Origin: Porphyra umbilicalis
Lineage: Eukaryota > Rhodophyta > Bangiophyceae > Bangiales > Bangiaceae
Length of the DNA: 64,000 bases
Assembly (NCBI GenBank): GCA_002049455.2
Contig: KV918896.1
Span: 124,001-188,000, forward strand
Direction of reading: 5' to 3'
Under the pieces are notes generated by a model. The model ran no database searches and had not been told where the DNA came from. It saw nothing but the letters and a program-made list of their open reading frames with translations. The position numbers and the translations under genes were made by a program. Positions 9,492-21,573 of this stretch are shown piece by piece (the first letter of the stretch is position 1; each line of letters begins with the position of its first letter).

Positions 9492-12347
9492 TACCGAAGC
9501 CTGATGGTTCGGTACGCTTCTGTATCGATAACAGAAAGCTCAACTTGATGACTATCAAGAATGCGTATCCCATCCCCCGGATGGATGAGTGCATCGATTC
9601 CATAGGGGACGCCAGGGTGTTCTCCACCCTGGATTGTAAGGCGGGTTACAGGCAAATACCAGTAGCCGAGCAGGACAAACATCTCACGGCTTTCACGTGC
9701 CACTCGGGCGCGTGGCAGTGCGTGCGCCTTCCCTTTGGATTGAGCAACGCCCCTGCGACTTTCCAACGCGCCATGGATATGATCCTGGCCGGCGTGAAGT
9801 GGCAGATATGTTTGGTGTATCTGGATGATGTGATTGTTTTCTCGGGTTCCCCCGAAGAACACTTACAGCACTTCAATGAGGTGCTGACCCTGCTCGGGAA
9901 GGCAGGGGTCACCTTGAAGGCGTCTAAGCGCCACTTCTTCCAGAAGGAAGTGGAACACCTTTGTCATGTGATCCGACCAGGAGGGGTACATGTCCTGGAG
10001 AAAAAACCTCCGGGCGCTTCGGGAACTCCGTTATCCGGAAACCCAAACCCAGATGAAGAGCTTTCTGGGTATGTGCGGCGTATACCGCCGCTTCGTAGCA
10101 GACTTCGCTAAGATAGCGAAGCCACTAACGGCGCTTACAAGAACCAAGCTTCCTAAGAAGCTTCCTCCACCGCCAGGGAAGGAGACGGACGCCTTTGAGA
10201 TACTCCGAGGACTTCTATGAGACGCCCCTATCCTAGCCCTGCCCCAGAGGCACGGGCATTATATCGTCGATGTCGACGCCAGCTATGAACAGCTGGGTTG
10301 TTGCCTACAGCAACAACAGTCCGACGGGGAATACCACCCCATCGGCTACTATAGCCGTGTTCTTCTCCCTGCGGAGAAGAACTATTTCGCCACGAAGATC
10401 GAGGCGCTAGGCGTCTTTTGGGCCGTGACCTATTTACGGTCCTACCTAGAAGGTGCGGAATTCGTGGTGCGCTGCGATCACCGCGCCCTGTTATCGGTTC
10501 TCACTAGTATGAGTCCGAATGCTCGGATTAACCGATGGCGACTCCGACTATCGGAGTACAATTATGAAATACGGCATAAGCCGGGAAAGGATCACAAGGT
10601 GGCAGACGCACTATCGCGTCTCCCTACAGAGGGTTTGGACACCTCGCCCCTGGACGAGGACATCCCCGTCCTAGCTGTCGAGACCCGGGCCAGTGACGTC
10701 TTACAAGAAGCGTCACCGGAGGAGGCCCCTATGGGGGCCCTGACGGCCCGAGAGATTATCCTGGGCCAGGCCGAGGACGCCTTTTGCCAGGCCAGGCTTA
10801 AAGAGCTCGATGCTCTTTCGCCCCCCGACCCCACGTGGAGTCGTCAGGCGTTCTTCTTCCGAGAAAAGAACGGGCTACTCTGCCGTCCCTCGGTGTACGG
10901 ACGGGAAACCCAAGTGGTTATCCCCGAGGCGCTAAAGAAGCGCCTCCTAACTCACCAACACCAGTCGGTGTTAGCCGGGCATCCTGGCTCGAGAAAAATG
11001 TATAACACCCTTCGTAGTTATGTGTACTGGCCTACGATGGTCGTTGACGTGTGCAAGCACGTTGAGCAATGCCCCGCGTGCGCCAAGAACCGTCTCTCAG
11101 AGAGAAGACATACGACGGTGATGAAGTTGTTCACCGCCGACGAGCCCTTCTCGGGGCTTGCCATGGACCTGTTGGGCCCACTGCCCACGTCTAGAGGGGG
11201 GCACAAGCATGTCCTGGTCATCTGTGACCGGTTCACGAAGTTGACAAGAGCGATCCCCCTGAGGGAAGCCACGGCCCTGACCGTGACATCAGCCTTTATA
11301 GATACATGGGTTGCCGCATACGGCATCCCCGACACTGTCCTTACGGACAACGGACCGCAGTTTGCCTTGGTACTTTACCACGGCATCCTGGGTTTACTCG
11401 GTATAGCCTCGAACTATACCTCGCCTTATCACCCGCAGACGAACGGGCAAGTGGAGCGGTATAACCGCACCCTCGTCAGACAGCTCCGCTGCTATGTGGC
11501 GGAGCACCAAGCCGAGTTGGACAGCCATCTGTCCCTCTTGACAACTGCGTACAATACGCAGGTCCATTCTAGCACTGGGGAAATCCCCTTTGCTTTCGTA
11601 AGCCCGAGGCGGCTCCAACTCATTGGGATTGAGAGGATGCCTCGGCTGAGACAAGCCGAGATACGACGCGTAGACGCCAGCTCGGCGGCGGAACAATATG
11701 TTGAGGACCTGAAGGCCCTCATTCCCAAGGTCCGGGAGCACCTGGGGAATGCCCAGGCAGCGTACAAGCGCGCCTTTGATGCGCGCGCTCGAGAGAAGAA
11801 TAAACAGCTAAAAGCTGGGGACTGGGTCTATCTGGATGCCCACTACCGCTCGCCAAAGAAGCTTGGGTTCAAGACCCAGGGGCCTTGTATGGTACTACAG
11901 ACCGATGGGTACCGATTCCTGATAGAGAGCCCCAGGGGCATCAGGACGGTGAGCAGTGACCATGTCACTGGAGCTCCCACGCCCCCGGCGCGGGATGCCA
12001 AATGGACCCGTGCCCTGAGGGCACAAGCCCTCTTTAAGGAGGGAACCCACCTTAAGGATGGTCCCGAGTACGTGTTTGAAAATTTTATCAAACGTGGTTA
12101 GAATGATGACGGGCAATTGAAGCTCTTAGTCAAATGGTTTGGGTTTCCCGAAGGGGAAGCCACGTGGCAATTTGCCTCTTCTCTTCCGAGAGAAGCCCTC
12201 CAGAAATACTGTCTCCGGAAGAAAATTAAACTCCCCACCTTGACGCGGGAAGGGGCATACATCTCTGACCAAGTCAAGAAAAGGGTACAAGACCTGCGAG
12301 TCGCTCGGGCGGCCGTAGAGACAAAGGTCACAAAGAAGAGGGGCTAA
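9492..12347 (+). CDS. Gypsy-1A pol remainder: RT, RNase H, integrase, chromodomain
   Basis: Reverse transcriptase resumes with KPDGSVRFCIDNRKLN and has LPFGLSNAPATFQRA and the active site YLDDVIVFS (about 9510-9845). RNase H follows (VDVDASYEQ; about 10265-10620, ending KPGKDHKVADALSRLP). Integrase: the zinc finger HQHQSVLAGHPG...CPACAKNR (10950-11090), then MDLLGPLP, LTDNGPQF and HPQTNGQVERYNRT (about 11165-11470). The C-terminal end has LKLLVKWFGFPEGEATWQ (about 12117-12170), which resembles a chromodomain of chromoviruses. Broken, with a few breaks. Confidence 0.85.
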
Positions 12348-12909
12348 GCCCCTTTATTTCCTACGGGGCCCTCTCGCACTCTGCCCCACAGTGCGGCACC
12401 TCCCTTTAAAGAGGGCGGTGAAGGGTAACCCAACCAATGACCGAGGGACAGGGGTGCCAAGCACCCCCGGTGACAAGTCACCAACCCCCGGAGCGAGAAC
12501 CAAAGTCAGGGTTATAGCCATGACCGGGATCATCATCGCGCGAGTAATACCCCGGCCCCGAGAAGGTCGGGGGTGTCGCCGAGGGACCAGTCGCCGTCCC
12601 ATAAGGGACCGCAATAGCAACACCAGAGCCCGCCCCATAATGGGACGGGGTAGCCGATCCCGAGCCCGCCCCATAAGGCGGCGGGGCTACCGAACCCAAG
12701 GCCGCCCCATAATGGGATGGAACAGAAGAGCCAGGCCCCACCCCGTAGTGGGGTGGGGAAGGGGGCGGCGGACGCTGTAGCGTCGCCGACGAAATACCAC
12801 CCCCGGCCGGAACCGGGGGTGACGCCATGTTGCGAATGGACCATCCCGCCAAGACGGTGTTGGTCTCGGCCACGGCGGCGCCATACTCCTCCGCCAAGAG
12901 GCGGCGGAT

Positions 12910-14479
12910 CTAGTCGACCGTACTCAAGGAGTACAGCACGTCCGCTTCTCGGTCACCCATAGGGCGTGACAAAATAACGGCCATCTCGTTGCGAAGCCGC
13001 ACCAAGGTGCGGCTTAGGGCCATCATCAGGGTGTGATCCACCCCGTTGGTAAGGATCGGGGGTAGCTCCCCTAGGGAGCGGGCCAAGCCATCCCACACCG
13101 CGCGCCGCACAGGCCGAGGGGTCCCCAGTTGGGCGGCCCCTTCCCACGAGAACAAGGGAAGGGACGCCGACGGCGGACCCGAACGTCCCCCAATAAGGGG
13201 ATCCGACCCTCCTCCGGGGTAGGTACGACGCGACCGACCAAAGCGTCCACCCCCACGGGGGGTGTAAGGATGAGAAACCGCCCCCCCAAGGGGCGAGGCC
13301 GGATACGGCACCCCCGCGAGGCTCGCGGGAGGCGACGCCGGCTGTGCCGCCGAAGAAGCCAAAAGGGCCGCCGGACCGTAACGGTTCGGCCCGGCTGTGG
13401 CCAGGTCCCGATCAAGGGGACAAGGACGCAGTTCATGAGTGACATCCCTCCCATCAGGGAGGATGGAGTCACCAAGGCCCTCCATGAGGACCAAGACCCT
13501 GTCATCGTCAAGTACTTTGGCACACCGGAAGACCCCTCGGGGGCTCCCATCATACAGGAGCCACGACTCCTTCCCATGCTCCCCCAGAAGGCGGAGGAGC
13601 TCTAACCCGGCCTCCAAGAGCGGCCGAGCGGACGGGTCGGCCGAGCACAGTCGCTCTGCCGTGAGCTCAACAAAAGCCGTCCGCAGGACCAGTGGAAGAC
13701 GCCACAGATGGCCATGGTGGCGGATGCTGCCGACGAAGACGTCGGCCACCTCGGCGGCCCAAAGGGTCGCCAACATAATGTGGTAGGGTCCCCCGAGGAC
13801 CTCTCCCATCAGCTTGCTGCCACGCAGCGCCACCATCTGCGGCATCCGCGCGGCCATACCGCGCGGCACCTCGACCGACGCCCACCAAAGGGGGGCGATC
13901 GGATACAGGGCTTTATGCCGAGATACCGGAACTTCTCGGACCTCCCGCTGCTCATGGAGCACCAGGCCGCCCAGGGTAGTCCGAATCGTCCACTCCCCCA
14001 GGGTGCCGGGTACAAAGTACCCGCGGTCCTCCTCCCCCAACTTGGGGGGGTGCCAGGGTAGTAGTCCCACGAGAAGTAGGGCTTGTCGCCTACCTCCGGG
14101 GGAGGTCTCGCTCCGCCAAATGGCGAAGCACCTGACACACCCGCCAGTCCTCCTGGCGACGGAGAAAGGGGAAGTCCGTTGCCGTCCCCTCGGGGACGGC
14201 GTACAACGGGCCATAGTTGGCCCGAATGGTCGTCCATAGACGGACCATGCGGCGGCCCTCAAGGACCGCATTCCGCAGTTCCACCAGAGACCCCCCGAGG
14301 TCCCAGGGGAACCGGCGAAAAGAGTCGTCGACGACGGCGGGAGTCGGCCAAGAAGCCGACAGGAGGGAGGCCAGGGTGCCGTCAATCTCCTCCTCCTGCC
14401 CGAGGACGTCACCAGGAGCACCGCCCCGACTGTAGACCGCCATGGCGGCCGTACCGTGGGCCGCATCGGCCGACGCCAT
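12910..14479 (-). CDS. Gypsy-1A antisense reading region
   Basis: Long open reading on the strand opposite to gag-pol, lying between pol and the 3' LTR. It begins about 14479 with MASADAAHG. It includes the motif WWASVEVPRGMAARMP and then GPYHIMLATLWAAEVADVF, and it ends in a helical, leucine-rich stretch (LVRLRNEMAVILSRPM) at about 12910. Similar motifs occur in the antisense regions of Gypsy-3 (AWCYGVEVPYGSMAELP) and Gypsy-2 (LWVATPVVVSYLADA). Function unknown. Extra antisense ORFs at this position are known in some plant gypsy elements such as Grande. The region is broken. 12348-12909 between pol and this region is GC-rich with short CCCCATAA repeats (about 12600-12750) and no other gene. 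Confidence 0.55.
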
Positions 14480-15420
14480 CGGACCCCGCGAGACGGGGCC
14501 CCGAAGAAGTCCGAAAAGCCCCACCCGTGGGCGGGACACGAGGTCGGCGAAGAGGGGGGAAGAACCCCGGACACGCGCTCTCGGCGCTGTCCCACCTCGT
14601 GACGAAGAGGGTGCCCGCGGGACACCCGAGTAGTCCGGTCCCCCCAACGAGGGGGACCGTTTTGTATGCCCTGGGGGGGGCTCACCGAGGCCCACGTGGG
14701 GCCCGAGTCCGATGGCGGCCCGCCAGGATGTCCCACAGAGGGGCCCTGGAGACGCAAGGCCGAACGAACCGCCGGGGGTTCCCCCTGGCCAATGTGTGTG
14801 CTGTTGAACACAGCCCCGGTTCTGCGAGACGCAGGCCCTAAGGTGGGGAATATGTGGGGGAGACCCCCTCTCCCCTGATGACGCGATCCCCCTGGTATGA
14901 GCCGGGGGAGGGGCCGCGAGCACACACGCAATGCCCCTAGAGGGAGCGGTGTGCGGCGCCCCTTCGGGGCGCATGCCAGGTGGCGCTCAGGGCCACCCCC
15001 GATTCTGACATCCCCCTTGCCCAGAGGCAGAGGGGGACAGGGTCTGACGCGGACGAGGGGCCACGCGACCCCTCGATCCTGGCCCCCCAGAGGGGCCTGG
15101 AAGCTTGTGGAAGCTCCTTTGGCTGGGGAGAAGCCCGGGGCCGAGATTAAATATCGGCCACTGTCGATATCCCACGAGGACTTCGATCGGAGAGTTGAAA
15201 ATCTGGGGATAAGTCCCTAGTGATGTATTGGGCAATTTCAGTCCAAGCTGGCTTAAATCCAGGGACCATATCTCTCTTCCAGTGGAAGGGGGTCCCTTGA
15301 TCCGTGGCAGGGGCCACCAGGACCCCTCATCAGGGACCGTGGCCCATCGGGCCCCGGCCCCCCTACGACCGTCTTTTCCTGGGTCGGGATTGTGCACGTC
15401 CTGCGTCTTGTTTCTGAGGG

Positions 15421-15428
15421 TATATGAG
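15421..15428 (+). promoter_or_regulatory. Candidate TATA box in Gypsy-1 LTR
   Basis: TATATGAG lies about 70 bp before the end of the matched LTR portion begins. Position and sequence suit an LTR promoter; untested. Confidence 0.35.
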
Positions 15429-15458
15429 TGTATGCTTTGGGGTCATCGTGCGTGTTCG

Positions 15459-15464
15459 AATAAA
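15459..15464 (+). terminator. Candidate poly(A) signal in Gypsy-1 LTR
   Basis: AATAAA, 31 bp after the TATA-like site. A signal inside the LTR would serve 3' end formation in the downstream copy. Confidence 0.4.
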
Positions 15465-15492
15465 TGAGCGTTGCGCTTGCGTTAGTTCCGGC

Positions 15493-15620
15493 GTTCTGGT
15501 GCGCTCCGCGCACTGTGATCCAGGCGTTTGTGTTCTTTCTCCTTTGTGTCGCTCCGCATCCTGTGCTGGGTTTTCTGACGGGGCCGTGCCCCGTTGGCTT
15601 TGCGGGCAGAAACCACTACA
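15493..15620 (+). repeat. Gypsy-1 LTR, matched 3' portion
   Basis: It aligns with 1-128 (about 8 differences) and ends in CCACTACA. It serves as the 3' LTR of Gypsy-1A and is directly followed by pol sequence of another Gypsy-1 copy, so one LTR borders both. Confidence 0.85.
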
Positions 15621-17988
15621 CTGGCGCTTCGGGGTCTCCGTTATCCGGAAATCCACACCCAGCTGAAGGGTTCTCTGAGTATGTGCGAGGTGTACCGCCG
15701 CTTCGCAGCAGACTTCGCTAAGATAGCGAAGCCACTAACGGCGCTTACAAGCACTCAGCTTCCTAAGAAGCCTCCTCGTCCTTCAGGGAAGAAGACGGAC
15801 GCCTTTGAGATACTCCGAGGACGTCTATTGGACGCCCCTATCCTTGCCCTGCCCAAGAGGCACGGGCATTATATCGTCGACGTCGACGCCAGCTATGAAC
15901 AGCGGGGTTGTTGCATACAGTGGCAACAGACCGACGGGGAATACCACTCCCTCGGCTACTACAGCCGTGCGCTTCTTCCTGCGGAGAAAAATTATTTCGC
16001 CACCGAGATCGAGGCGCTCGGCGTCGTCTGGGCCGTTATCTATTTACGGTCCTACCTAGAAGGTGCAAAATGTTTGGTACGGTGTGATCACCGCGCCCTT
16101 TTTTTCGGCTCTCACTAATATGATTCCGAATGCTCGGATCAACCGATGGCGTCTCCCTACCGAGGGTCTGGACACCCCGCCCTTGGACGAGGACATCCCC
16201 GTCCTATCCGTGGAGACCCGGGCCAGTGACGCCATAATAGAAGCTTCACCGGAGGAGGCCCGTACGGGGGTCCTGTCAGCCCGAGACATCATTCTGGGCC
16301 AGGCTGAGGACGCCTTTTGTCAGGCCAGGCTTAAAGAGCTCGATACTCTTTCGCCTCCTGACCCCACTAGGAGTCGACAAGAATTCTTCTTCCGGGAGAA
16401 GAACGGGCTACTCTGCCGTCCCTCGGTGTACGGACGGGAAACCCAAGTGGTTATCCCAGAAGCACAAAAGAAGCGCCTGCTGACTCATCAGCACCAGAAA
16501 GTGCTAGCCGGGAATCCCGGCACGAGAAGGATGTACAACGCGCTTCGTATGTATGTGTTCTGGCCAACGATGGTCGTCGACGTGTACAAGCACGTGGAGC
16601 AATGCCCCGCGTGCGCCAAAAACCGTCTCTCAGAGAAAACGCACACGACGGTGATGAAGCTTTTCACCGCCGACGAGCACTTCTCGGGGCTCGCCATGGA
16701 CCTCTTGGGCCCCTTGCCCACCTCTAAAGGGGGGAATAAGCACGTCCTGGTCATCTGTGACCGGTTCAATAAAGTTACAAGATCCATCCCTCTAAGGAAG
16801 GCCACGGCCCTGACCGTGGCATCGGCTTGTACAGATACATGGGTTGCCGCATATGGCATCCCCGACACTGTCGTTACAGACAACGGACCGCAGTTTGCCT
16901 TGGTACTTTACCAGGGCATCCTGGGTTTACTCGGTATAGCTTCGAACTATATCTCGCTAAACCACCCGCTGACGAACGGGCAGGTGGAGCGGTATATCCG
17001 CACCCTCGTTCGACAGCTCCGCTGCTATGTTGTGGAACACCAAGATGAGTGGGACAGCCATCTGTCCCTTTTGGCCACTGCGTACAATACGCAGATCCAT
17101 TCTAGCTTTGGGGAGATCCCCTTTGCTTCCGTGAGCCCGAGGCGGCACCAACCCATTGGGATTGAGAGAATGCCTCGGCAGAGACAGGCCGAGGAACGAC
17201 CCGTAGACGCCAGCTCGGCGGCGGAACAGTATGTTGGGACGTGAAGGCCCTCATACTCAAGGTCCGGAAGCACCTGGGTGAAGCCCAGGCGGCGTACAAG
17301 CGCGCCTTCGATGCACGCGCTTGAGAATAGAACAACAAGCTTAAAGCTGGGGACTGGGTGCATCTCGATGCCCACTCCCACTCTCCAAAGAAGCTTGGGT
17401 TCAAGACCCAATGGCCTTACATGGTACGACAGACCGATGGATACCGATTTTTCATGGAGAGCCCCAGGGGCATCAGGACCGTAAGGAGTGACCATGTCTC
17501 TAAACCTCCCACGCCACCCGCGCGAGATGCCAAATGGACCCGTGCCCTGAGGGCACAAGCCCTCTTTAAGGAGGGAACCCAACTTAAAGACGGTCCAGAA
17601 TACGTGGTTGAAAAGTTTATCAAACATGGGTGGGATGATGACGGGCAATTGAAGCTCTTAGTCCAATGGTTTGGGCTTCCCGAAAAGGAAGCTACGTGGC
17701 AATTTTTTTCTTCTCTTCCGAGGGACGCCCTCCGGAAGTACTGGCTCCGGAAGAAAATTAAACTCCTCGCCTTGACGCGGGAAGGGGTATGCTTTTATGA
17801 TCAAGTCAAGAAAAGGGTACAAGACGGGCAAGTTGCCCGGGCCGGCATGGAGACAAGGGTCACTAAGAAGACAGCTAAGCCCCTTTATTCCCTACGGATC
17901 CCTCTCGCACTCTCCCTTACCGTGCAACTCCACCCTTTTAAGGAGACGGTGAAGGGTAACACAACCAATGACCGAGGGAAGGGTGTGC
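15621..17988 (+). mobile_element. Gypsy-1B: fragment of a second Gypsy-1 copy
   Basis: It starts within pol, directly after the LTR, and aligns with Gypsy-1A from about 10012 on. Visible parts: RNase H (VDVDASYEQ, about 15880), integrase zinc finger (CPACAKNR, about 16600), core (MDLLGPLP, VTDNGPQF, about 16695-16900) and a chromodomain-like end (about 17640-17720). Gag, protease and most of reverse transcriptase are absent. Broken, with several breaks. At about 17988 it changes into Gypsy-2 sequence. Confidence 0.8.
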
Positions 17989-18749
17989 CAAGCTTACGCC
18001 AGACTGGCGACAGCTATAGCGCTAAGGTGCGCTGGTTCGACTACGGGTCGAAGGACGACACCTGGGAACCCCTGGAGAACCTCCCCCGCAACCTGGTGGT
18101 GCGTTTCCTGCGACAAAAGTAGAAGCATGTACCGGGGTACGAGTGGCAAACGCCAACGCGACGAAGTCGCCGACAGGCCGGGCTCACAACCGTGGCCAAA
18201 ATCGGCACAGACTCCACGTGGATTCCCACTATCCAACATGTCCATGTTACCGGGGACGGAGTTATCCATGCTGATGTCCCGTGGACACATTCAAGTACAG
18301 CCGCCGCAATTAAGGAAATAAGTACTGTCGCGTGGCTCAAGTCCACTCTGCCGTCCATGACGCACAACTTTGCGTATGATCCCCAACTTGCCTTGCGGCA
18401 TTTCCCTCGGCTGAACCGTGTTTGCGGCCCGTACACATATGTGTGGCCGAAATCCGCGCAGGCGACACTGATCGGGAGCGATCCCTCTGTACCAGAGCTC
18501 CCCAACGGGTTTCTGGTACCTCCGGTACAACACTTGGACTCATCCCTTCGACGCTTGGTGACAACCACAGAGGAAGCAACCGTGGTCATACCACAATGGA
18601 CCAACACCAGTTCGTACGCGACTGCCATACGCGCATGTTTCGAGTACGAAGTGCTTTTATCAGCAGACGCAAGGGATACAAATCCCACAACACGGGCCAT
18701 GATGGCCTGCCACTTCCTTCATCGCTATGACGATAAACAGGAAGACTGA
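17989..18749 (+). CDS. Gypsy-2A chromodomain and C-terminal extension region
   Basis: It encodes the chromodomain YSAKVRWFDYGSKDDTWEPL, which in chromoviruses directs integration to marked chromatin. About 180 residues follow, with motifs FAYDPQLALRHFPRLNR and VIPQWTNTSSYATAIRACF. The same extension is present in Gypsy-2B (50060-50681). The P-x-W...W/S-Y pattern resembles the P-x-W-P-x3-W-(Y/F) segment seen after RNase H in DIRS-type elements, but this is a loose resemblance. Broken. Confidence 0.65.
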
Positions 18750-18890
18750 CAAGTGGATACAAACATGTCAAACGGCATACAACCACGAGACGAAGACACA
18801 TCAACACCTTAAAAAGTCGTAAGCCCTCGACATTGGCAACCCCTCCCCCCGCCGGGGTCAGCCGAGCAAGTCACTGAACAGTGAACCTCG

Positions 18891-20867
18891 CTACTCCTCC
18901 TCGTCACGACGACGCGAGTCCCGGCGGGAATTGCGGCTCGCGCCGACACTGGCCGCCGACTCCTGCGAGAGACTACGCGCACGCGTGTTGCGCGCCGAGT
19001 GCGGAGCCCCAGCCGACGGGCCCCCCCCCTTGTGGGTCCGACGACCAAGGATGCTCTGCGCGTTGAAACGCGCCGGCGTTGCCTCCTCCCCCGGCTGGAT
19101 AGCCTTGAGGTGCTGGGCGAATCGCCCGTAGTTGGCATCGCCGTCAACGGCGCGAGCCACGGCCTGTCCAATAATGGAAAAAGCCGACTCGACACCCCAT
19201 CCGTCCGCGCGCTCAACAGCGGTCCGCAGGCCCGCCATCTGCTCGACCCAGGCGTTAGCCACCGCCGACAAGGCTGCCCCACGGGGCGCGCGAGCGCGTA
19301 CATCGCGCGCGTGCGCCGACCCAAACAAGGCAACCGCCGCGGAGGAAGACGCTCGGACGGCCAAGTGGCATCCACCGCCCGGGGCGGAGACGGCGAGCGA
19401 TCGCGCCGCGGCGAACGCGGGCGGTAGCGGCCCTCTCGGGCGTCGCCAACGGCATGAGCCCAGTTTCAACGACCACGACGCCACACCCCGGGGTGGCTCG
19501 AAGTGATTCGAGCCATCGGGAGTGGCGCGTTCGGGTCCAACGCCCAGTCGAAATCGACACAAGGGTGACGAAGGCAAAAGCCGTACTCCTTGGTCGGGTC
19601 GACCGTGAGCCGCACCTGACGGGCTTTCCCGGAGTCGCGGTCGCGCCAGACAACGTCCTTAAGGACCTCCCGCCAGGGAAACGCCGTCTCGGCCTGACGC
19701 ATCTTGCCGTACAAGACGCACTTGGCTTCGCCGTCGGGCGCGTCCTTCAACCTGGACGTATCCAACGCGTCGAAATGACGAAGCGTCCTATCGTCCAAGT
19801 GGACGAAGAGCTTGTCCTCCTGCAGGGTGTGAACCCACGCAGCAACTAGGTTGCAGTAGTACTCGGAGTACACCTCCTGCCAGACTGAGCTGTAGGCGTT
19901 GCGCTACGCATCCGCCAGGTACGACACCACTACGGGGGTCGCCACCCACAACCCCGTGTGAGGCTCCCATGCCGGGATAGGCGGAAGCCAACGGGTCAAG
20001 TCGAACGTCCGTGGCGCACGGAGAAATCCAGCCGCCCACGCGGTGGGCATCAACTCTCGACCGCGAAAGAAGCGCGTGTCGGCGGCCCGACGGTAGTCGG
20101 ATGGGAACATCGGCAACCGGAAGGGGTTCGGCAACCCGGTGACACGCGGACTGCGATCGTCCTCGACGTTGTTTTTCTCCTCGTGCTTCACCAGCGCGAG
20201 CTGCTCGAGTTACGGCTCCAGGCCGGAGTCGTGCCCGAACGGGACCGAAAGGTCCTCGGCGAGAGCCCGCTTGAGAAAGACGGCCTTCGGCCAGGTGCGC
20301 AACAAGCGGCAAAACAAGTTGGCCGCCGCCTCGATCGTCTCTGTACCCTTCACAGGGAACAGAAGCGCACTGACGTACATCAAGCGGTGGAACGGTTGCA
20401 AATGCACTTGGTAGCGCACGACCTCGTTGCAAAACGACATCACGTCGTACACACGACGCTGGGGGCCCTGGTTCCCAAAGTACGGGTCCCCATGGACCTC
20501 GGCCACGCGGTTGCCCGCGTGGTCCGGCAACCCAGCTTGCGCCATCACGTCAACGAAGTCGGGCAACGCCTCGTAGTGCGCGTAGACACAACGCGTGTGC
20601 GCACGAGCGCGGTTGCGCTCGCACATGTCATACAGACGGTTGTCGGTGACCCGCGGGACCCTATCAACCACCTCCACAGGTTCCGCATTGCGTAGAACGA
20701 GCCGCGAGGCCGAAACTGGCGCAAGACCTCCGGGTCCGTGGGGCAATCCGCTTCCGGATGGCCCCTCGCGGCGGCATGCGCCCCGTCGATGACGACCCCT
20801 CCATCGGCAACGCCGACGTCCACCGCCATCGCGGCCGAGTCCGCCATAGCTTTGGCCGTTCGGGGGT
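18891..20867 (-). CDS. Gypsy-2A antisense region, C-terminal part
   Basis: Minus-strand reading opposite to pol, interrupted on its upstream side by the LARD. It contains hydrophobic and aromatic-rich, protein-like sequence (DPYFGNQGPQRRVYDVM; RLMYVSALLFPVKGTET; LWVATPVVVSYLADA) and ends near 18891 with an acidic/basic tail (SRRDSRRRDEEE). The C-terminal helix-rich stretch (WGVESAFSIIGQAVARAV) parallels that of Gypsy-1A. The function is not recognised. Broken, with several breaks. Confidence 0.5.
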
Positions 20868-21340
20868 TGTAGTACAATGAATCGCGATCACCTCGGAGAG
20901 GAGGGAAGTACTGGCCGTCCTAGCCGCTCGTGCGTCACCCGCTATGGGACTCGAGGTCCAGGAAGTCAGGTCGACCGAGACGCCAAGACAAACAGGCACG
21001 GTTTACTTGCCGGCGACGACGGTGCCTCCCACCGTCGTCGCCCTTCGTCCTTAAAGGGCGGAAACCGCTGCGCGGGGACCGGGGCCACTAGTTGGCCCGG
21101 TCCTGCGCTGCCAAATACCTACGATGCAGATAATTCCCTCCAATGCATAACACTACCCAATCTGGATTGACACGCCCCGCTGTCAGCACCGGACAATCGG
21201 ACGAGCTCACCCAGACACGTGCGCCGCAGGCGCTCACACGCCGCAGTGGGCCGCCACAAAGGCGACACACCACCGACCACCCGGCTTCCGAGCACCAGCG
21301 CCCACAGCCACGAGTACAACGCCTCTGGCGTAGTACTACA
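20868..21340 (-). repeat. LARD 3' LTR (473 bp)
   Basis: Bounded by TGTAGTAC...GTACTACA, an 8-bp inverted terminus. It differs from 25731-26203 at about 9 positions. Confidence 0.92.
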
Positions 21341-21351
21341 TCTCCCCCATC
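21341..21351 (-). promoter_or_regulatory. LARD polypurine tract
   Basis: On the minus strand, ATGGGGGAGA directly precedes the LTR start TGTAGTACTACG. This fixes the element's orientation. Confidence 0.75.
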
Positions 21352-21573
21352 TGAGACTGCGGCGTCCTTGCCGCAGGACGGAGACCGTCGACAGCGCATC
21401 GACGCGCAAGACAGGGGAACAGGAGAACCGCCGAAGTCGGGGTGGCCTCCGAGATCCCCCTAGCCCAGAAGGGAAGGCCATGCCGTCACGCACCCGACCC
21501 GGCCAACGGCATCCGAAACCAACAACAGGAAGACCCTTGGCGAGATAGGTGAACATCGCCCACCCACGGCGTC

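Larger units (their letters stand above)
14480..15492. other. Gypsy-1A 3' spacer and upstream part of 3' LTR
   Basis: GC-rich at first, then mixed. The LTR start could not be fixed because the partner LTR is cut by the window edge. If the LTR is about 400 bp like its relatives, it starts near 15220. No gene is seen on the plus strand. Confidence 0.5.
1..15620 (+). mobile_element. Gypsy-1A: Ty3/gypsy chromovirus-like LTR element
   Basis: Order of parts: partial 5' LTR (1-128), primer site (131 on), gag, protease, reverse transcriptase, RNase H, integrase, chromodomain-like end (to about 12347), an antisense reading region (12910-14479), and a 3' LTR ending at 15620. A copia element (3581-9491) sits inside the reverse transcriptase, so the element without it is about 9.7 kb. 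It is a broken fossil with roughly half a dozen breaks. The two LTR remnants differ at about 8 of 128 positions, so it is older than the copia inside it. The 5' LTR starts before the window, so LTR length and target duplication cannot be read. Confidence 0.85.
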
